The notes: a model not told the origin generated them from the letters alone. 64,000 bases of DNA from Streptomyces leeuwenhoekii (GCF_001013905.1 NZ_LN831788.1:22371-86370); one strand, 5' to 3'; shown: positions 1 to 8,316, counted from the stretch's first letter. Translations and numbers: made by a program.

Positions 1-738
1 ACGGAGATCCGGCACCTGCCGCGTGTGTGGTGCGGAGCGTGCAAGAACTCCCGCGGTCAGGGTTGCCAGAAGCACCGCATGAGCAAGTGCGGGAAGTGCG
101 GGCAGCGGATGCCGGAGGGCGGGCACATCGACCTGGCGTACGTCGGGCATGCGGAGGCGACGAACCGGCTGCTGAACGTGGACCCGTTCTGGGACTGGGA
201 GCCTTTGACGGTCGACGAGCGGGGCCTGCCGCAGTTGGACGGCTACCGCGGTCTGTGGATCCGGCTGACGGTATGCGGGATGACTCGGCTCGGGTACGGG
301 CATGCCGGCGATAAGACGGGCGGTGACTCCGTCAAGGAGATCATCGGTGACGCGATCCGCAACGCCGGCATGCGGTTCGGCATGGCGCTGGACCTGTGGA
401 CCACTTCTGATCTGGAGATCATCGAGTCCGGCGGTGACTCTCTCGAGCAGGACGCCGTCGGTGAGCAGGAGGACAGGAAGCGTCAGGAGACGGCCCCGGC
501 GCCGGCCGGTCAGGGTGTCGACCACCTCGCGCGGCTGCGGTCGCAGGTTTCTGAGTGCTGGGACAACTCGCTGGCTTTGGCGCAGATCGTCTTGGACGCG
601 GAGAAGTGCCGGGTTGCCGACCAGGAGGTGCCGCTGAAGACGGGTGGGACCGCGACGCTCCGGGACTTGTTGAACGCCCGCATCACCGAACTCGGCCAGG
701 CCGCGCAGGGCGGCAGCACGGAGAGGAGCGCCGCCTGA
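1..738 (+). CDS. Rad52/ERF-like single-strand annealing protein (5' end outside window)
   Basis: The frame is open from base 1, so the start codon probably lies upstream; GTG at 25 would be the first internal start. An N-terminal segment with several Cys and His (CGAC, CGKCG) suggests a metal-binding knuckle. It is followed by a region ending in KEIIGDAIRNAGMRFGMAL, which resembles the conserved KEA-TDA-KRA-FG-AL signature of Rad52-superfamily annealing proteins. Such proteins pair complementary single strands during phage recombination. The stop overlaps the methyltransferase start (ATGA), so the two are co-translated. The Rad52 link is inferred from a short motif only. Confidence 0.55.
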   Translation, partial: TEIRHLPRVWCGACKNSRGQGCQKHRMSKCGKCGQRMPEGGHIDLAYVGHAEATNRLLNVDPFWDWEPLTVDERGLPQLDGYRGLWIRLTVCGMTRLGYGHAGDKTGGDSVKEIIGDAIRNAGMRFGMALDLWTTSDLEIIESGGDSLEQDAVGEQEDRKRQETAPAPAGQGVDHLARLRSQVSECWDNSLALAQIVLDAEKCRVADQEVPLKTGGTATLRDLLNARITELGQAAQGGSTERSAA

Positions 739-2024
739 TGGCCGATCCCACCGAGATCGTCGACCTGTTCCGAGGGCCTGGCGGCTGGTCGGAGGGCCTG
801 CGCATGCTGGGGCTCGCCGACATCGGCCTGGAGTGGGACTCGGCTGCCGCCCGGACCGCCCACGCTGCCGGCCATCTGGGCATCCAGTGCGATGTGGCCC
901 AGTACCCCACCCGGCCGTTCGCTGGCCGCATCAAGGGCAAGATCTCGTCGCCCCCCTGCCAGCCCTGGTCCCGCGCCGGAAAGCGTGCCGGACTCGTCGA
1001 CCAGGCCCTCGTGCAGCAGGCTGTTCATGACCTCGCCCACGGCCGCGACACCCGCACCGAACTGCGGGCCGCCTGCAAGGACGACAAGTCGCTGCTCGCT
1101 GCCGAACCTATGCGCTGGATTTGCGACCTACGCCCCGAATGGATCTGTATGGAGCAGGTCCCCGACGTGCTGCCGCTGTGGAAGCAGTACACCCTGTACC
1201 TCCAGCAGTGGGGTTACAGCACGTGGGCGGGGATTCTGAACGCCGCTGACTATGGGGTGCCGCAGACCCGCAAGCGCGCCATCCTCATCGCTTCCCGCGT
1301 CCGGTCGGTCACCGCCCCGGCGCCGACCCACGCGAAGGCGCCCGAGCTCGACCTGTTCGGCGAGTGCCTTCAGCCGTGGGTGTCCATGGCCGAGGCGCTC
1401 GGCTGGACGGCGGGGCTCACGGTGAACACCCGCGGCGAGCGCAAGACCCCGGGGGGCAACGAATTCCCCGCCGACCAGCCGTCATGGGCGCTCACCGAGA
1501 AGACCCGCTCATGGGTGCTGCACACCAACCGTGACCAGCGTGCGGACGGCAGCAGGCAGACCGCCGACCCCTACGCCGGCCCGGCCCCGACCTTCACCGT
1601 TAAGTCCGGCGGCCAGTGGGTGCTGCGCAACGGAAACCAGCCGAACGCGGCGATACGGACCGTTGACGAGCCGGCGCGAACCATGGCGTTCGGTAACAAC
1701 TCGGCCCGCATCGAATGGGTCCAGCAGCGCCCGGCAACCACGGTCTGCGCCACCGACCGCATCTCCCCGCCCGGCCACCGCAACCGCGACGCGGGCGGCG
1801 AATCCCAGTTCGCCAGCCCCGACACCGTCCGCATCACCGTCGCCGAAGCCGCGGTCCTCCAGTCGTTCCGGCCGGACTACCCGTTCCAGGGCACGAAGAC
1901 GGCGAAATTTACCCAAATTGGGAACGCCGTTCCGCCCCTTCTTGCGGCAGCAGTGGTCGGGGCGGCGACCGGCTTGGACTGGCAGGCCGCCGTTCAGGGT
2001 GAGGAGGAGCGCCGTGTCGCTTGA
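738..2024 (+). CDS. DNA cytosine-5 methyltransferase
   Basis: A 428-residue C5 cytosine methyltransferase of the Dcm/HhaI type. Visible motifs in order: motif I (DLFRGPGGWSEG, SAM binding, residues 9-20), motif IV SPPCQPW with the catalytic Cys at about 74, motif VI as MEQV instead of the usual ENV, motif VIII QTRKRAI, a target-recognition region, and motif X FTQIGNAVPP near the C-terminus. The start is the ATG overlapping the upstream stop. No restriction enzyme is adjacent, so it is probably a solitary phage enzyme that protects the genome from host restriction. Its C-terminal VPPLLAA segment recurs in the next gene. Confidence 0.92.
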   Translation: MADPTEIVDLFRGPGGWSEGLRMLGLADIGLEWDSAAARTAHAAGHLGIQCDVAQYPTRPFAGRIKGKISSPPCQPWSRAGKRAGLVDQALVQQAVHDLAHGRDTRTELRAACKDDKSLLAAEPMRWICDLRPEWICMEQVPDVLPLWKQYTLYLQQWGYSTWAGILNAADYGVPQTRKRAILIASRVRSVTAPAPTHAKAPELDLFGECLQPWVSMAEALGWTAGLTVNTRGERKTPGGNEFPADQPSWALTEKTRSWVLHTNRDQRADGSRQTADPYAGPAPTFTVKSGGQWVLRNGNQPNAAIRTVDEPARTMAFGNNSARIEWVQQRPATTVCATDRISPPGHRNRDAGGESQFASPDTVRITVAEAAVLQSFRPDYPFQGTKTAKFTQIGNAVPPLLAAAVVGAATGLDWQAAVQGEEERRVA

Positions 2025-2553
2025 ATCTCGCTTCTGGGCGAAGGTCGAAAGGCGTGAGGCAGACGCCTGCTGGGAATGGAAGGGCGCGCGTAACGAGCAC
2101 GGCTATGGCGTAATGCGGCCTGAGGGTCAGCGCTCCGGACCGACCGTGAAAGCCCACCGCGTATCCCTGACGCTGGCCAGCATCGATGTGGCCGGCCGCG
2201 TCGTGCTTCACTCCTGCGACAACCCGCCGTGCGTCAACCCCGCGCACCTGAGGGTTGGCACCCAGCGCGACAACGTGGCCGACATGCACGAGAAGGGCCG
2301 CGGCAACTGCGGCTCTGTCAACGGCCAAGCCAAGCTGACCGAAGCCGATGTCGAACTCATCCGCCTGTGGCTGGCCCTTGGCGTGTCCCAGAAGGAGCTG
2401 AGGATCTTCTACGGCATATCCGCCGGAACGATGTCGAGTCTTGCGAACGGCAAGACGTGGCGGCACGTGACCGTGCCGCCGCTGCTGGCCGCGCACGTCG
2501 TGTCCGCCGCGACCGGCATCCCGCTCCAGCAACAGACCCGTCTGGCTGCCTGA
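2014..2553 (+). CDS. HNH homing-type endonuclease with a methyltransferase-like tail
   Basis: A 179-residue protein starting at GTG, overlapping the methyltransferase 3' end in another frame. The N-terminal CWEWKGARNEHGYG and the following VLHSCDNPPCVNPAHL are the hallmark of free-standing HNH_3-type endonucleases. A helix-turn-helix region (VSQKELRIFYGISAGTMSSL) follows. The last residues, from VPPLLAAHVVSAATG (about 2473-2517), closely match the methyltransferase end VPPLLAAAVVGAATG (about 1929-1973), although the DNA differs at many third positions. This suggests the endonuclease invaded a methyltransferase gene and kept the displaced 3' fragment in frame. Confidence 0.85.
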   Translation: MSLESRFWAKVERREADACWEWKGARNEHGYGVMRPEGQRSGPTVKAHRVSLTLASIDVAGRVVLHSCDNPPCVNPAHLRVGTQRDNVADMHEKGRGNCGSVNGQAKLTEADVELIRLWLALGVSQKELRIFYGISAGTMSSLANGKTWRHVTVPPLLAAHVVSAATGIPLQQQTRLAA

Positions 2554-2631
2554 GCGCTGGGGCCGTGAAAGCCCGGCTGTACCGCCGGTTCCTGTTGTTG
2601 TTCCTTCCCCCTTGTTGTGGAGGTGAGCGCT

Positions 2632-2919
2632 GTGGCGCGAGCCATGACGACCGCCGCGGTGCTCACCGCGGCGGTCGCCGTTTATGCCCTCGTGGTGCGC
2701 CGTGAACGGCGGCTGCGCCGGGAGGCGGTGTCGCAGCGGCTGATGGCCGGCTGTGTGCAGAGAGACAACACCGCCCTACGGGACCAGTTGGAGGGGTTCC
2801 GGCGGCGCCTGGCGGTGGAGATGGCCCAGCAGTCGGTGGTGGCTGCGGCGGTGGTGGTGTTGGACGACGCCTTGTCGGGGCGGTCGTCTCGTGATGCGTC
2901 TACGGAAGGAGGCCCGTGA
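2632..2919 (+). CDS. Small membrane-anchored protein
   Basis: About 95 residues from a GTG preceded by GGAGGTGA. One N-terminal hydrophobic segment (TTAAVLTAAVAVYALVV) is followed by a basic stretch and then a mostly helical region, as in a single-pass protein with a cytoplasmic tail. The family is not recognised. An upstream in-frame GTG at 2617 is less likely because it would overlap the ribosome binding site. The end overlaps the WhiB-like gene (TGATG). Confidence 0.5.
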   Translation: MARAMTTAAVLTAAVAVYALVVRRERRLRREAVSQRLMAGCVQRDNTALRDQLEGFRRRLAVEMAQQSVVAAAVVVLDDALSGRSSRDASTEGGP

Positions 2920-3743
2920 TGGATTCGATGGCTCTCAGGCAGGCGTGGGAGGAGCACCCCTACTTCCGGTATCGGGGGTGTGCTCCGGATGTGGATGAGC
3001 CGGGCCGGGCGGCGGGGGATTTGTCGCTGTCGTTGGATGCGTGGCATGGGGAGGACCGGGATGGTCCGGAGGAGCCGCGGGAGCGGGAGGCCCGGCAGGC
3101 TGCGGCGGTCGAGGTGTGCTTGTCGTGTCCGGTGATGGTGCAGTGCGATGCGTATGCGTCGTCGGTGGTGGTGGAGGGTGGTCAGGCGCGTCTGGCGGAG
3201 CCGGCGGGGATCTGGGGTGGCCGTACGGCGTTGGAGCGGCATCGGGTGTTCATCCGGCAGCGGCATGAGGTGGCGGTTCCGGCGCCTGTGCGGTTGATGA
3301 GGACGCGGCAGAAGTTGCGGGTGCTGGAGGCGCTGGCCCGGCATGTGGATGCGGAGGCTGTGGCGGCCGCGGCGGGGATGGACGTGCGGACCGCGAACTG
3401 GCAGCGGTCTCGGCTGGTGACGCAGCTGAGTCTGGACAAGCGGACCGCGACGCGTGCCGAGTTGCTGGAGGCGGCGGTGGAGCGGGGCTTGTTGGACGGG
3501 TCGTTGGTGGTGGCGGATGACGGCTCGGTGCCGGCGGTGCCGCCGCCTGCTGCGCCGCCCCGGGTCGCGTCTTCCCTGGGTGTCGTGGAGGGGTCTGGGG
3601 CTGTGGCTCCGGCCGTGTTGAAGGGCCGTGTCCGTCGGCCTCGCCGGGTGCAGGTGATACCCGGCCAGCTGGTTCTGTTCGGCGAGGGTCTCGCCGGTGT
3701 CGTTTCGTTCCCCGTTTCTGAGCCGTTGGAGGCTGCCGCATGA
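2919..3743 (+). CDS. WhiB-like iron-sulfur regulator with long C-terminal extension
   Basis: 274 residues. Cys21, Cys67, Cys70 and Cys76 give the C-(n)-CxxC-(5)-C pattern of WhiB family [4Fe-4S] proteins, and GIWGG (97-101) is the conserved G[IV]WGG turn. Usual Wbl proteins have about 80-130 residues; here roughly 170 extra residues follow, including a possible HTH near 130-165 and a Pro/Ala-rich tail. Wbl proteins bind the primary sigma factor and redirect transcription, so this could act on host or phage promoters. GGAGG precedes the ATG, which overlaps the previous stop. A second Wbl gene lies at 17.4 kb. Confidence 0.85.
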   Translation: MDSMALRQAWEEHPYFRYRGCAPDVDEPGRAAGDLSLSLDAWHGEDRDGPEEPREREARQAAAVEVCLSCPVMVQCDAYASSVVVEGGQARLAEPAGIWGGRTALERHRVFIRQRHEVAVPAPVRLMRTRQKLRVLEALARHVDAEAVAAAAGMDVRTANWQRSRLVTQLSLDKRTATRAELLEAAVERGLLDGSLVVADDGSVPAVPPPAAPPRVASSLGVVEGSGAVAPAVLKGRVRRPRRVQVIPGQLVLFGEGLAGVVSFPVSEPLEAAA

Positions 3744-4174
3744 ACCGCCCCCCTGCTACTACCCCCGCTGACGGCGCCGAGGACGGGACGGTCGTCGAGG
3801 ACGCAGCTGTCGAGACGATGATGGCGGATGCGGTGCTCACGGGCCGGAACATGGGTGCGGGCGCGTACATCGCCGGGATTCTGACGGGAGCGCAGGCGGC
3901 GACGGCACCGACCCCGCAGGCGTTGCTGAAGGACATGTGGCCGGGCGTGGATCCGGCGGTGGTGCAGGCGATCTATGAGCGGGGGGTGGAGGTGGGGTGG
4001 CGTGGCCATGCCTTGTATCAGGCGCCGCGTCTGTCTGGGGCTGAGTTGGCGGAGGCTCAGGAGCGGTTGCGGGCGGCGGGGTTCGAGGCGATGCGGGGGT
4101 TGGTGGCCCGGTCGCGTGAGCTGGCGGGGCGGCGGCTGCATCCGGCGGATGGGGAGGCGGCGGGCGGCCACTGA
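3740..4174 (+). CDS. Conserved-type hypothetical protein
   Basis: 144 residues, ATG overlapping the end of the WhiB-like gene, so probably co-translated with it. The sequence is Ala/Arg-rich and predicted helical (EAQERLRAAGFEAMRGLVARSRELAGRR). No motif or membrane segment is recognised. It is the last gene of the left block; a gene-poor structured stretch follows. Confidence 0.6.
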   Translation: MNRPPATTPADGAEDGTVVEDAAVETMMADAVLTGRNMGAGAYIAGILTGAQAATAPTPQALLKDMWPGVDPAVVQAIYERGVEVGWRGHALYQAPRLSGAELAEAQERLRAAGFEAMRGLVARSRELAGRRLHPADGEAAGGH

Positions 4175-4179
4175 CGGGT

Positions 4180-4450
4180 GTTGGTGGTGTGACTTGTTGT
4201 ACAGACGACACGATTTGTGTGGGAGGGGACAGGTGACGAGGTCAACCGGTAGGCTGAGCCTTGCGTCAGACGTGCAGTCAGTTGCGAGGCCGCACGGAGG
4301 TCGCTCAGAAAAGTCGGAAGCCCCCGCTGCCACCGTGGTGGCGGTCCCGGTTTGCGAAGCCGGGACGCGAGGGCTGTCGACACTCACCGCGCTAACGAAT
4401 GAAGGTGCCGACGTGGCAAAGCGTACCCGGGGTACTTCCCCTCATGACAG
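4180..4450 (+). other. Gene-free structured leader region
   Basis: No convincing gene. GTGACG at 4233 and TAGGCT at 4250 recur with the same 11-base spacing at 12206/12223. Around 4319-4372 the sequence can fold as an AGCCC/GGGCT outer stem enclosing two hairpins (TGCCACC/GGTGGCG and TCCCGG/CCGGGA), like a three-way junction. GTACCC-G-GGGTAC forms a small inverted repeat near 4425. It may be a regulatory leader or a small RNA; no known riboswitch class is recognised. Confidence 0.35.
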
Positions 4451-4960
4451 GTGGCTCCGAAGTTTCTGCGGATCCGGCGTGAAGATCACACCGCCGACGC
4501 AGCCGGGCCCTGTCCCTTCTACTCCCACAGTCGCGTGACGCGCCGGGCGGCCGCCATCGAGGTGGCCGACTACCACGACGAAGTCGCGCAGTTCGAGCGC
4601 ACGCGCTCTGCCGACTACCACCCCGCGAAGGCCAACGAGCCGCGCCGCGTCCTCACCCTGCGAGGCGGGGTGCTGGCCGGAGCGAACAATGGCGAGGGCC
4701 GCGGCGACTGGGCCCACCGGCCCAACGTCGCCGTCCACACCGCAGTAACCGGATCCGGCTACGCCTACGGCACGTCCGTCGCAGCGTGCAACGGATCCCT
4801 GGAGCTGGGGCACAACGCCGAACTTTCAGCTCTCGTAGTGGTCAGCACCGTGGACGACCGGCTGTTGTGTCAGCGCCCAGCATGCCGCGCCATGCGCGAT
4901 CAAGCTTCTGCGCCTGTTCCGGCGCAGACCCCACCCATTGAGGGAGATCGAGTGACGTAG
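4451..4960 (+). CDS. Hypothetical protein before the replication gene
   Basis: Up to 169 residues. From about 4540 to 4960 this frame shows strong G/C third-position bias, which supports real coding. The start is uncertain: GTG 4451 or GTG 4537. A stretch VADYHDEVAQFERTRSADYHPAKANEPRRVLTLRG is polar and charged. No known domain or membrane segment is recognised. The position just ahead of the replication protein suggests a role in replication control, but that is only context. Confidence 0.4.
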   Translation: MAPKFLRIRREDHTADAAGPCPFYSHSRVTRRAAAIEVADYHDEVAQFERTRSADYHPAKANEPRRVLTLRGGVLAGANNGEGRGDWAHRPNVAVHTAVTGSGYAYGTSVAACNGSLELGHNAELSALVVVSTVDDRLLCQRPACRAMRDQASAPVPAQTPPIEGDRVT

Positions 4961-5389
4961 CGAGTAGCTGAGGCGGGAGGTCCCTGGGCCCCTTGGCGGG
5001 GGCTCATCCTCTACCGCCTGGCCGCTGGTGTTGGCGCACCGTGCGCGGCCTTCGTTCCACGGCCCGGAGTTGGCGCTCCGAGCTAAGGCCCGTCTCTTCC
5101 GGTTGGCAGCCGGCCGAGTCGAGCGAAGTGCTTCTTCCACCGAAGCGAACCACCCACCGAAGCGGGGGCCCTTTTGTGCCTCCGCGTTACCGGAAGCAGG
5201 TTCATAGTGCCTCAGCGCACCCCTTCTTGTCAGCTTGGCAACCCGGTAGCGCCCGAAACGCGAGGAATCTCCCCCCGCGCGGGCGACACCCAGCGCCCCC
5301 AGAACACCCCCGACACGCACACCCCCACCCCCACTTTCGAACACCCGACCGATTACAGTGACAGCCACGGTCGTGGCGGCAGCCTCCCG
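4961..5389. other. Gene-poor stretch before the replication gene with a short direct repeat
   Basis: No well-supported gene. CCACCGAAGCG occurs twice, at 5137-5147 and 5154-5164, 17 bases apart, with a weaker related GAGCGAAG just upstream. Short direct repeats beside a replication gene are typical of iteron-like origins, so this is a candidate origin or control region. Two copies are few for an iteron array. A frame continuous with the replication protein is open from 5174, so part of this stretch could be its N-terminus. Confidence 0.3.
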
Positions 5390-6688
5390 GTGATCGCAGC
5401 TAGCCAGCAATGGCTGCACGCCACGACCGGCCGCATCACCACCTGCCCCCACTCCTGGATGACCGCCGTCCACTGGGTCGACCAGCTCGCGACCAAAGGC
5501 CACTACACGCCCACCCAGAAGCACGGCCCGAAGTGGGGACCCACCACGGTCGCCATCGCGCAGGAGATCGCCGCGCTGAAGGAGTGCCGGCCGTCCGTCG
5601 ACTACCTCGCCCGCAAGCTGAAGGTGTCCGAGCGGACCGTGAAGTACCACCTGGCGATGCTCCGCGAGACCGGGCTGCTGGTGTACCGCACCAAGGGCAC
5701 CCGCCTCCGCGGCGAAGGCAACCGGGCGTCCGTCTTCGAGCGGACCATCCCCGCCGTGTTCGACGAGGACATGGGCATCCGCACGGTCGGGGAGGGTGCA
5801 ACGCGCCGGCCGGTCGGCGCCGCACCGGAGTCCCGCACCTTGCTGGGCAAGCTCGCGAAGAAGGCCGCCCGGAAGGTCCGCCGCACCCGTCGCCGCGCCC
5901 CTGCTTCGCGCGGGCAGCGTTGCACCCTAATGCAGGGGGGTACTACTGGCACTTCTACTGCGGCTGGTACTCACTCTCCCTCTGAGGCAGAGCTCGCAAG
6001 CGGGAAAGCCAAGTCCCCCACCCCGAAGTCGTCCAAGCGCGGCACCCGCACCCTGAACAAGGTCGGTCGCCGTTACCAGCTCGCCCGCCAGCTCATCGCC
6101 CAGGTGCCCTGGCTCCGCGGCGCCTCCGTCGCCCGCATCGCGTGGATCGTCCGCCACGTCGCCGACGCCGGCTGGACCGCCCTCGAAGTCCAGGCCGCCG
6201 CCGAACGCCTCGTCTGCGACAAGGAGCCGCGCCGCCCGTCCGCCGTCCTCGCGTACCGGCTCGCGTCCTGCCACCTGCTGTACACCACCCCCGAGCGGCG
6301 CCGGGTCCTGGTGGAGGACTGGCAGGACTCCCGCCGCGCCCAGCAGACCCGCCACGACGAGCACGCCTTCCAAGACCTCGGCACCGGCCCCCGCAGCGTC
6401 GCCGCCCGCCGCGCCGTGGACGAGGCGTTCGCCGCGATCCAGGCCCGCCTCGCCCCCGCCGTGGAGGAACCCGCCGACCAGGCACCGCTGATGCTCGAGG
6501 ACCTCACCAAGGACGAGATCGTCGCCCTGCGCCTGGACGCCATGCGGGACCCGGCGCTGATCCTGTCCGCGCTCGAGCTGCTCGGCGAACGCGACACCCG
6601 CCGCCTGTACACCAACCGCCTCGTCGACCAGACCCTCGCCCTCGAGACCATCCACGCCCGCCGCGACACCCTCGCCCCCGCCTTCTGA
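5390..6688 (+). CDS. Winged-helix plasmid/phage replication protein (putative)
   Basis: About 432 residues from GTG 5390; earlier in-frame starts (5174, 5210) would add up to 72 residues. An N-terminal winged-helix region includes VDYLARKLKVSERTVKYHLAMLRETGLLVYRTKG, a typical recognition helix and wing. A basic linker (KKAARKVRRTRRRAP) leads to a helical C-terminal half. HTH-first proteins of this build act as replication initiators or controllers on Streptomyces plasmids and phage-plasmids. The DciA-like gene two positions downstream and parAB beyond support a replication role. The initiator function is inferred from context and overall build. Confidence 0.6.
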   Translation: MIAASQQWLHATTGRITTCPHSWMTAVHWVDQLATKGHYTPTQKHGPKWGPTTVAIAQEIAALKECRPSVDYLARKLKVSERTVKYHLAMLRETGLLVYRTKGTRLRGEGNRASVFERTIPAVFDEDMGIRTVGEGATRRPVGAAPESRTLLGKLAKKAARKVRRTRRRAPASRGQRCTLMQGGTTGTSTAAGTHSPSEAELASGKAKSPTPKSSKRGTRTLNKVGRRYQLARQLIAQVPWLRGASVARIAWIVRHVADAGWTALEVQAAAERLVCDKEPRRPSAVLAYRLASCHLLYTTPERRRVLVEDWQDSRRAQQTRHDEHAFQDLGTGPRSVAARRAVDEAFAAIQARLAPAVEEPADQAPLMLEDLTKDEIVALRLDAMRDPALILSALELLGERDTRRLYTNRLVDQTLALETIHARRDTLAPAF

Positions 6689-6698
6689 GGAGACCGCG

Positions 6699-7031
6699 AT
6701 GCCCGAAACCCCCGGCCACGTCGACTTCCAGACCATGCCGCTCGCCAACGGCGGCACCTGGACCCGCCTGTCCCGCCTGACCGACGGCCGCGTCATGTGC
6801 TGCCTCTGCTTCGAGTACGTCACCCGTGACCAGCTCAACCCCGTTGACGGTGGCGTGGAAGACGTCTGCACGACCTGCGCTCGCAAGGAAGCCGCAGTAG
6901 CGAAACTCCCAGCGAGTGTGTGCCGAGTGACGCTGGACCCGGGCTGGGGCGGCGACATACAGGTCTGCACGCGCCCCAGAGGCCATGACGGCTACCACCG
7001 GGACGACCGCGCGATGGGAGAGCCGGCATGA
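6699..7031 (+). CDS. Small zinc-finger-like protein
   Basis: 110 residues, ATG behind GAGGAG. Two Cys pairs (CCLC near the middle and CTTC about 20 residues later) could form a zinc ribbon. A later Cys/His group (CRVTL...CTRPRGHDGYH) resembles small phage treble-clef proteins. It lies between the replication protein and the DciA-like gene, whose start overlaps its stop. Function unknown. Confidence 0.6.
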   Translation: MPETPGHVDFQTMPLANGGTWTRLSRLTDGRVMCCLCFEYVTRDQLNPVDGGVEDVCTTCARKEAAVAKLPASVCRVTLDPGWGGDIQVCTRPRGHDGYHRDDRAMGEPA

Positions 7032-7831
7032 CGGACACCCCGCAACTGTCCGGGAGGGACCTCGCCCGGCAGGCCCTCGCCGCCTACAAGGCCACCGCCC
7101 GCACTCAGCCCAGCACCCCCGCCAAGTCGGTCCGCAAGCGGACCGTCCGCCGCGGCCCCGGCCGCGACCCCGTCACCCTCGCCGACGCCATCACCGCCCT
7201 CGGAGCCGACCTGCCCCTCGACGCGGGCATCGCCGGCGGCAATCTCCTCGACCAGTGGCCCGCCCTCTGCCCCCAGTACGCCGACCGCGTCCATCCCGTC
7301 GCCTACGACGAACAGCGTGGCCGCCTCGACCTCCGCCCCGGCAGCCACGCCTACGCCGCCCAGCTCCAACTCCTCGGCGGACAACTCGCCAAACAGATCA
7401 ACGACAAACTCGGCCGCACCGTCGTCCGCAGCATCCGCGTCCTGCCCGTCGGCAACGTGCCCCAACACGACGCGTATACCGCGGTATACGCCGACCCCTC
7501 CGAGACGACCCAGCCGGAGGCGCCAGTGAAAACCCGGGAGACCGCCTCCGCCGGCTACCGGGCCGCCCTCGCCGCCGCACTCGCCCACAAACCGCCACGC
7601 GAACCGCAGAACCCGTACATCGCCGAAGCGATCCGCGCCCAGGACGCCGCCCTCCGCGCCAAGCGCCTGCCCGAGTCCGAAGACCGCGACGCCTACTGGG
7701 CACAACGAGACGCCGCGGAGAAAACCGGGCCCGAACCCGGCAGCATCGACGCGTCCATCGCCGCAGCGATCGCCCGCAAACGGCAAGAGCAGACCGGCAG
7801 CGAGCCCCGCCGGCTCTTCGGCGCCGCGTAG
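7028..7831 (+). CDS. DciA-like (DUF721) replicative helicase-loading protein
   Basis: 267 residues. The central block LLDQWPALCPQYADRVHPVA, followed by RLDLRPGSHAYAAQLQLLGGQLAKQINDKLG and VVRSIRVL, matches the KH-like fold of DUF721. DciA is the bacterial protein of this family that brings the DnaB helicase to DNA. A copy beside the replication protein suggests the element recruits the host helicase with its own adaptor. The C-terminal third is charged and helical. A perfect 20-bp palindrome (7472-7491) lies inside the gene and encodes AYTAVYA; it is one of four parS-like sites. The start overlaps the preceding stop (ATGA). Confidence 0.75.
   Translation: MTDTPQLSGRDLARQALAAYKATARTQPSTPAKSVRKRTVRRGPGRDPVTLADAITALGADLPLDAGIAGGNLLDQWPALCPQYADRVHPVAYDEQRGRLDLRPGSHAYAAQLQLLGGQLAKQINDKLGRTVVRSIRVLPVGNVPQHDAYTAVYADPSETTQPEAPVKTRETASAGYRAALAAALAHKPPREPQNPYIAEAIRAQDAALRAKRLPESEDRDAYWAQRDAAEKTGPEPGSIDASIAAAIARKRQEQTGSEPRRLFGAA
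7472..7491. promoter_or_regulatory. parS-like palindrome, copy 1 (inside the DciA-like gene)
   Basis: GCGTATACCGCGGTATACGC, a perfect 20-bp palindrome. The 16-bp core GTATACCGCGGTATAC recurs exactly at 10193, 10260 and 11800, near parA and inside parB. Palindromes of 14-16 bp around parAB are the usual ParB-binding centromere sites. This copy lies about 2.9 kb from parA. Confidence 0.75.
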
Positions 7832-7840
7832 GAGTCCGCC

Positions 7841-8272
7841 GTGCACCTCGCCCTCATCGCACTGACCGGTAGCCGTCGCTGGCCGGACGTGCCCCTACTC
7901 GAGGACACGCTGATGCTGGTCTGGCACGACGCCCTCCAGGACGGCTACACCGGCATCGAGCTCATGCACGGCTGCGCCGAAGGTGCCGACACCATCGGCG
8001 GCCAATGGGCCCGCCGCCACGGCATCCCCGTCCGGGAACGACCCGCCGACTGGCAAGGCCCCTGCGGGCCCGAGTGCCAGCCCGGCCACCGGCGCCGCAA
8101 CCGCCGCGGCCTCGACTACTGCCCCCTCGCCGGCCACCGCCGCAACCAGCAGATGGTCGACGAACGGCCAGCCCTGTTTGTGGCCGCCTCGTACCGGAGC
8201 TCCAGTGGCACCGCGGACTGTGTCCGCCGGGCTAAGGCAGCCGGGATCCCCGTGTACCAGATTCCGATCTGA
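7841..8272 (+). CDS. SLOG/YspA-like nucleotide-binding protein (DUF2493 type)
   Basis: 143 residues from GTG with GGAG upstream. The N-terminal LIALTGSRRWPD, the central MHGCAEGADTIGGQWARRHG, then ADW, RNQQM, SSGTADCVRRAKAAGIPVY are the ordered motifs of the SLOG superfamily branch usually labelled DUF2493. These proteins have a Rossmann-like nucleotide-binding fold and are thought to sense or process nucleotide-derived ligands. They are common in actinophages with unknown role. It follows the DciA-like gene by 9 bases. Confidence 0.75.
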   Translation: MHLALIALTGSRRWPDVPLLEDTLMLVWHDALQDGYTGIELMHGCAEGADTIGGQWARRHGIPVRERPADWQGPCGPECQPGHRRRNRRGLDYCPLAGHRRNQQMVDERPALFVAASYRSSSGTADCVRRAKAAGIPVYQIPI

Positions 8273-8280
8273 GAAGGGCC

Positions 8281-8310
8281 TTGACTCCGCATACTCCGAC
8301 TATGCATACT
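8281..8310 (+). promoter_or_regulatory. Promoter of a leaderless ParB-fold gene, with GCATAC/TATGC repeats
   Basis: TTGACT (8281-8286), an 18-base spacer, then CATACT (8305-8310). The next gene's ATG begins seven bases later, where transcription should start, so the message is probably leaderless. Between -35 and ATG the sequence holds two GCATAC...TATGC inverted repeats, a likely operator. Confidence 0.55.
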
Positions 8311-8316
8311 CGGGGT

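Noticed and set aside
4826..5650. A 274-residue minus-strand frame across the region before the replication gene
   Set aside because: Overlaps the strongly biased coding frame of the replication protein and has no recognisable motif or good start.
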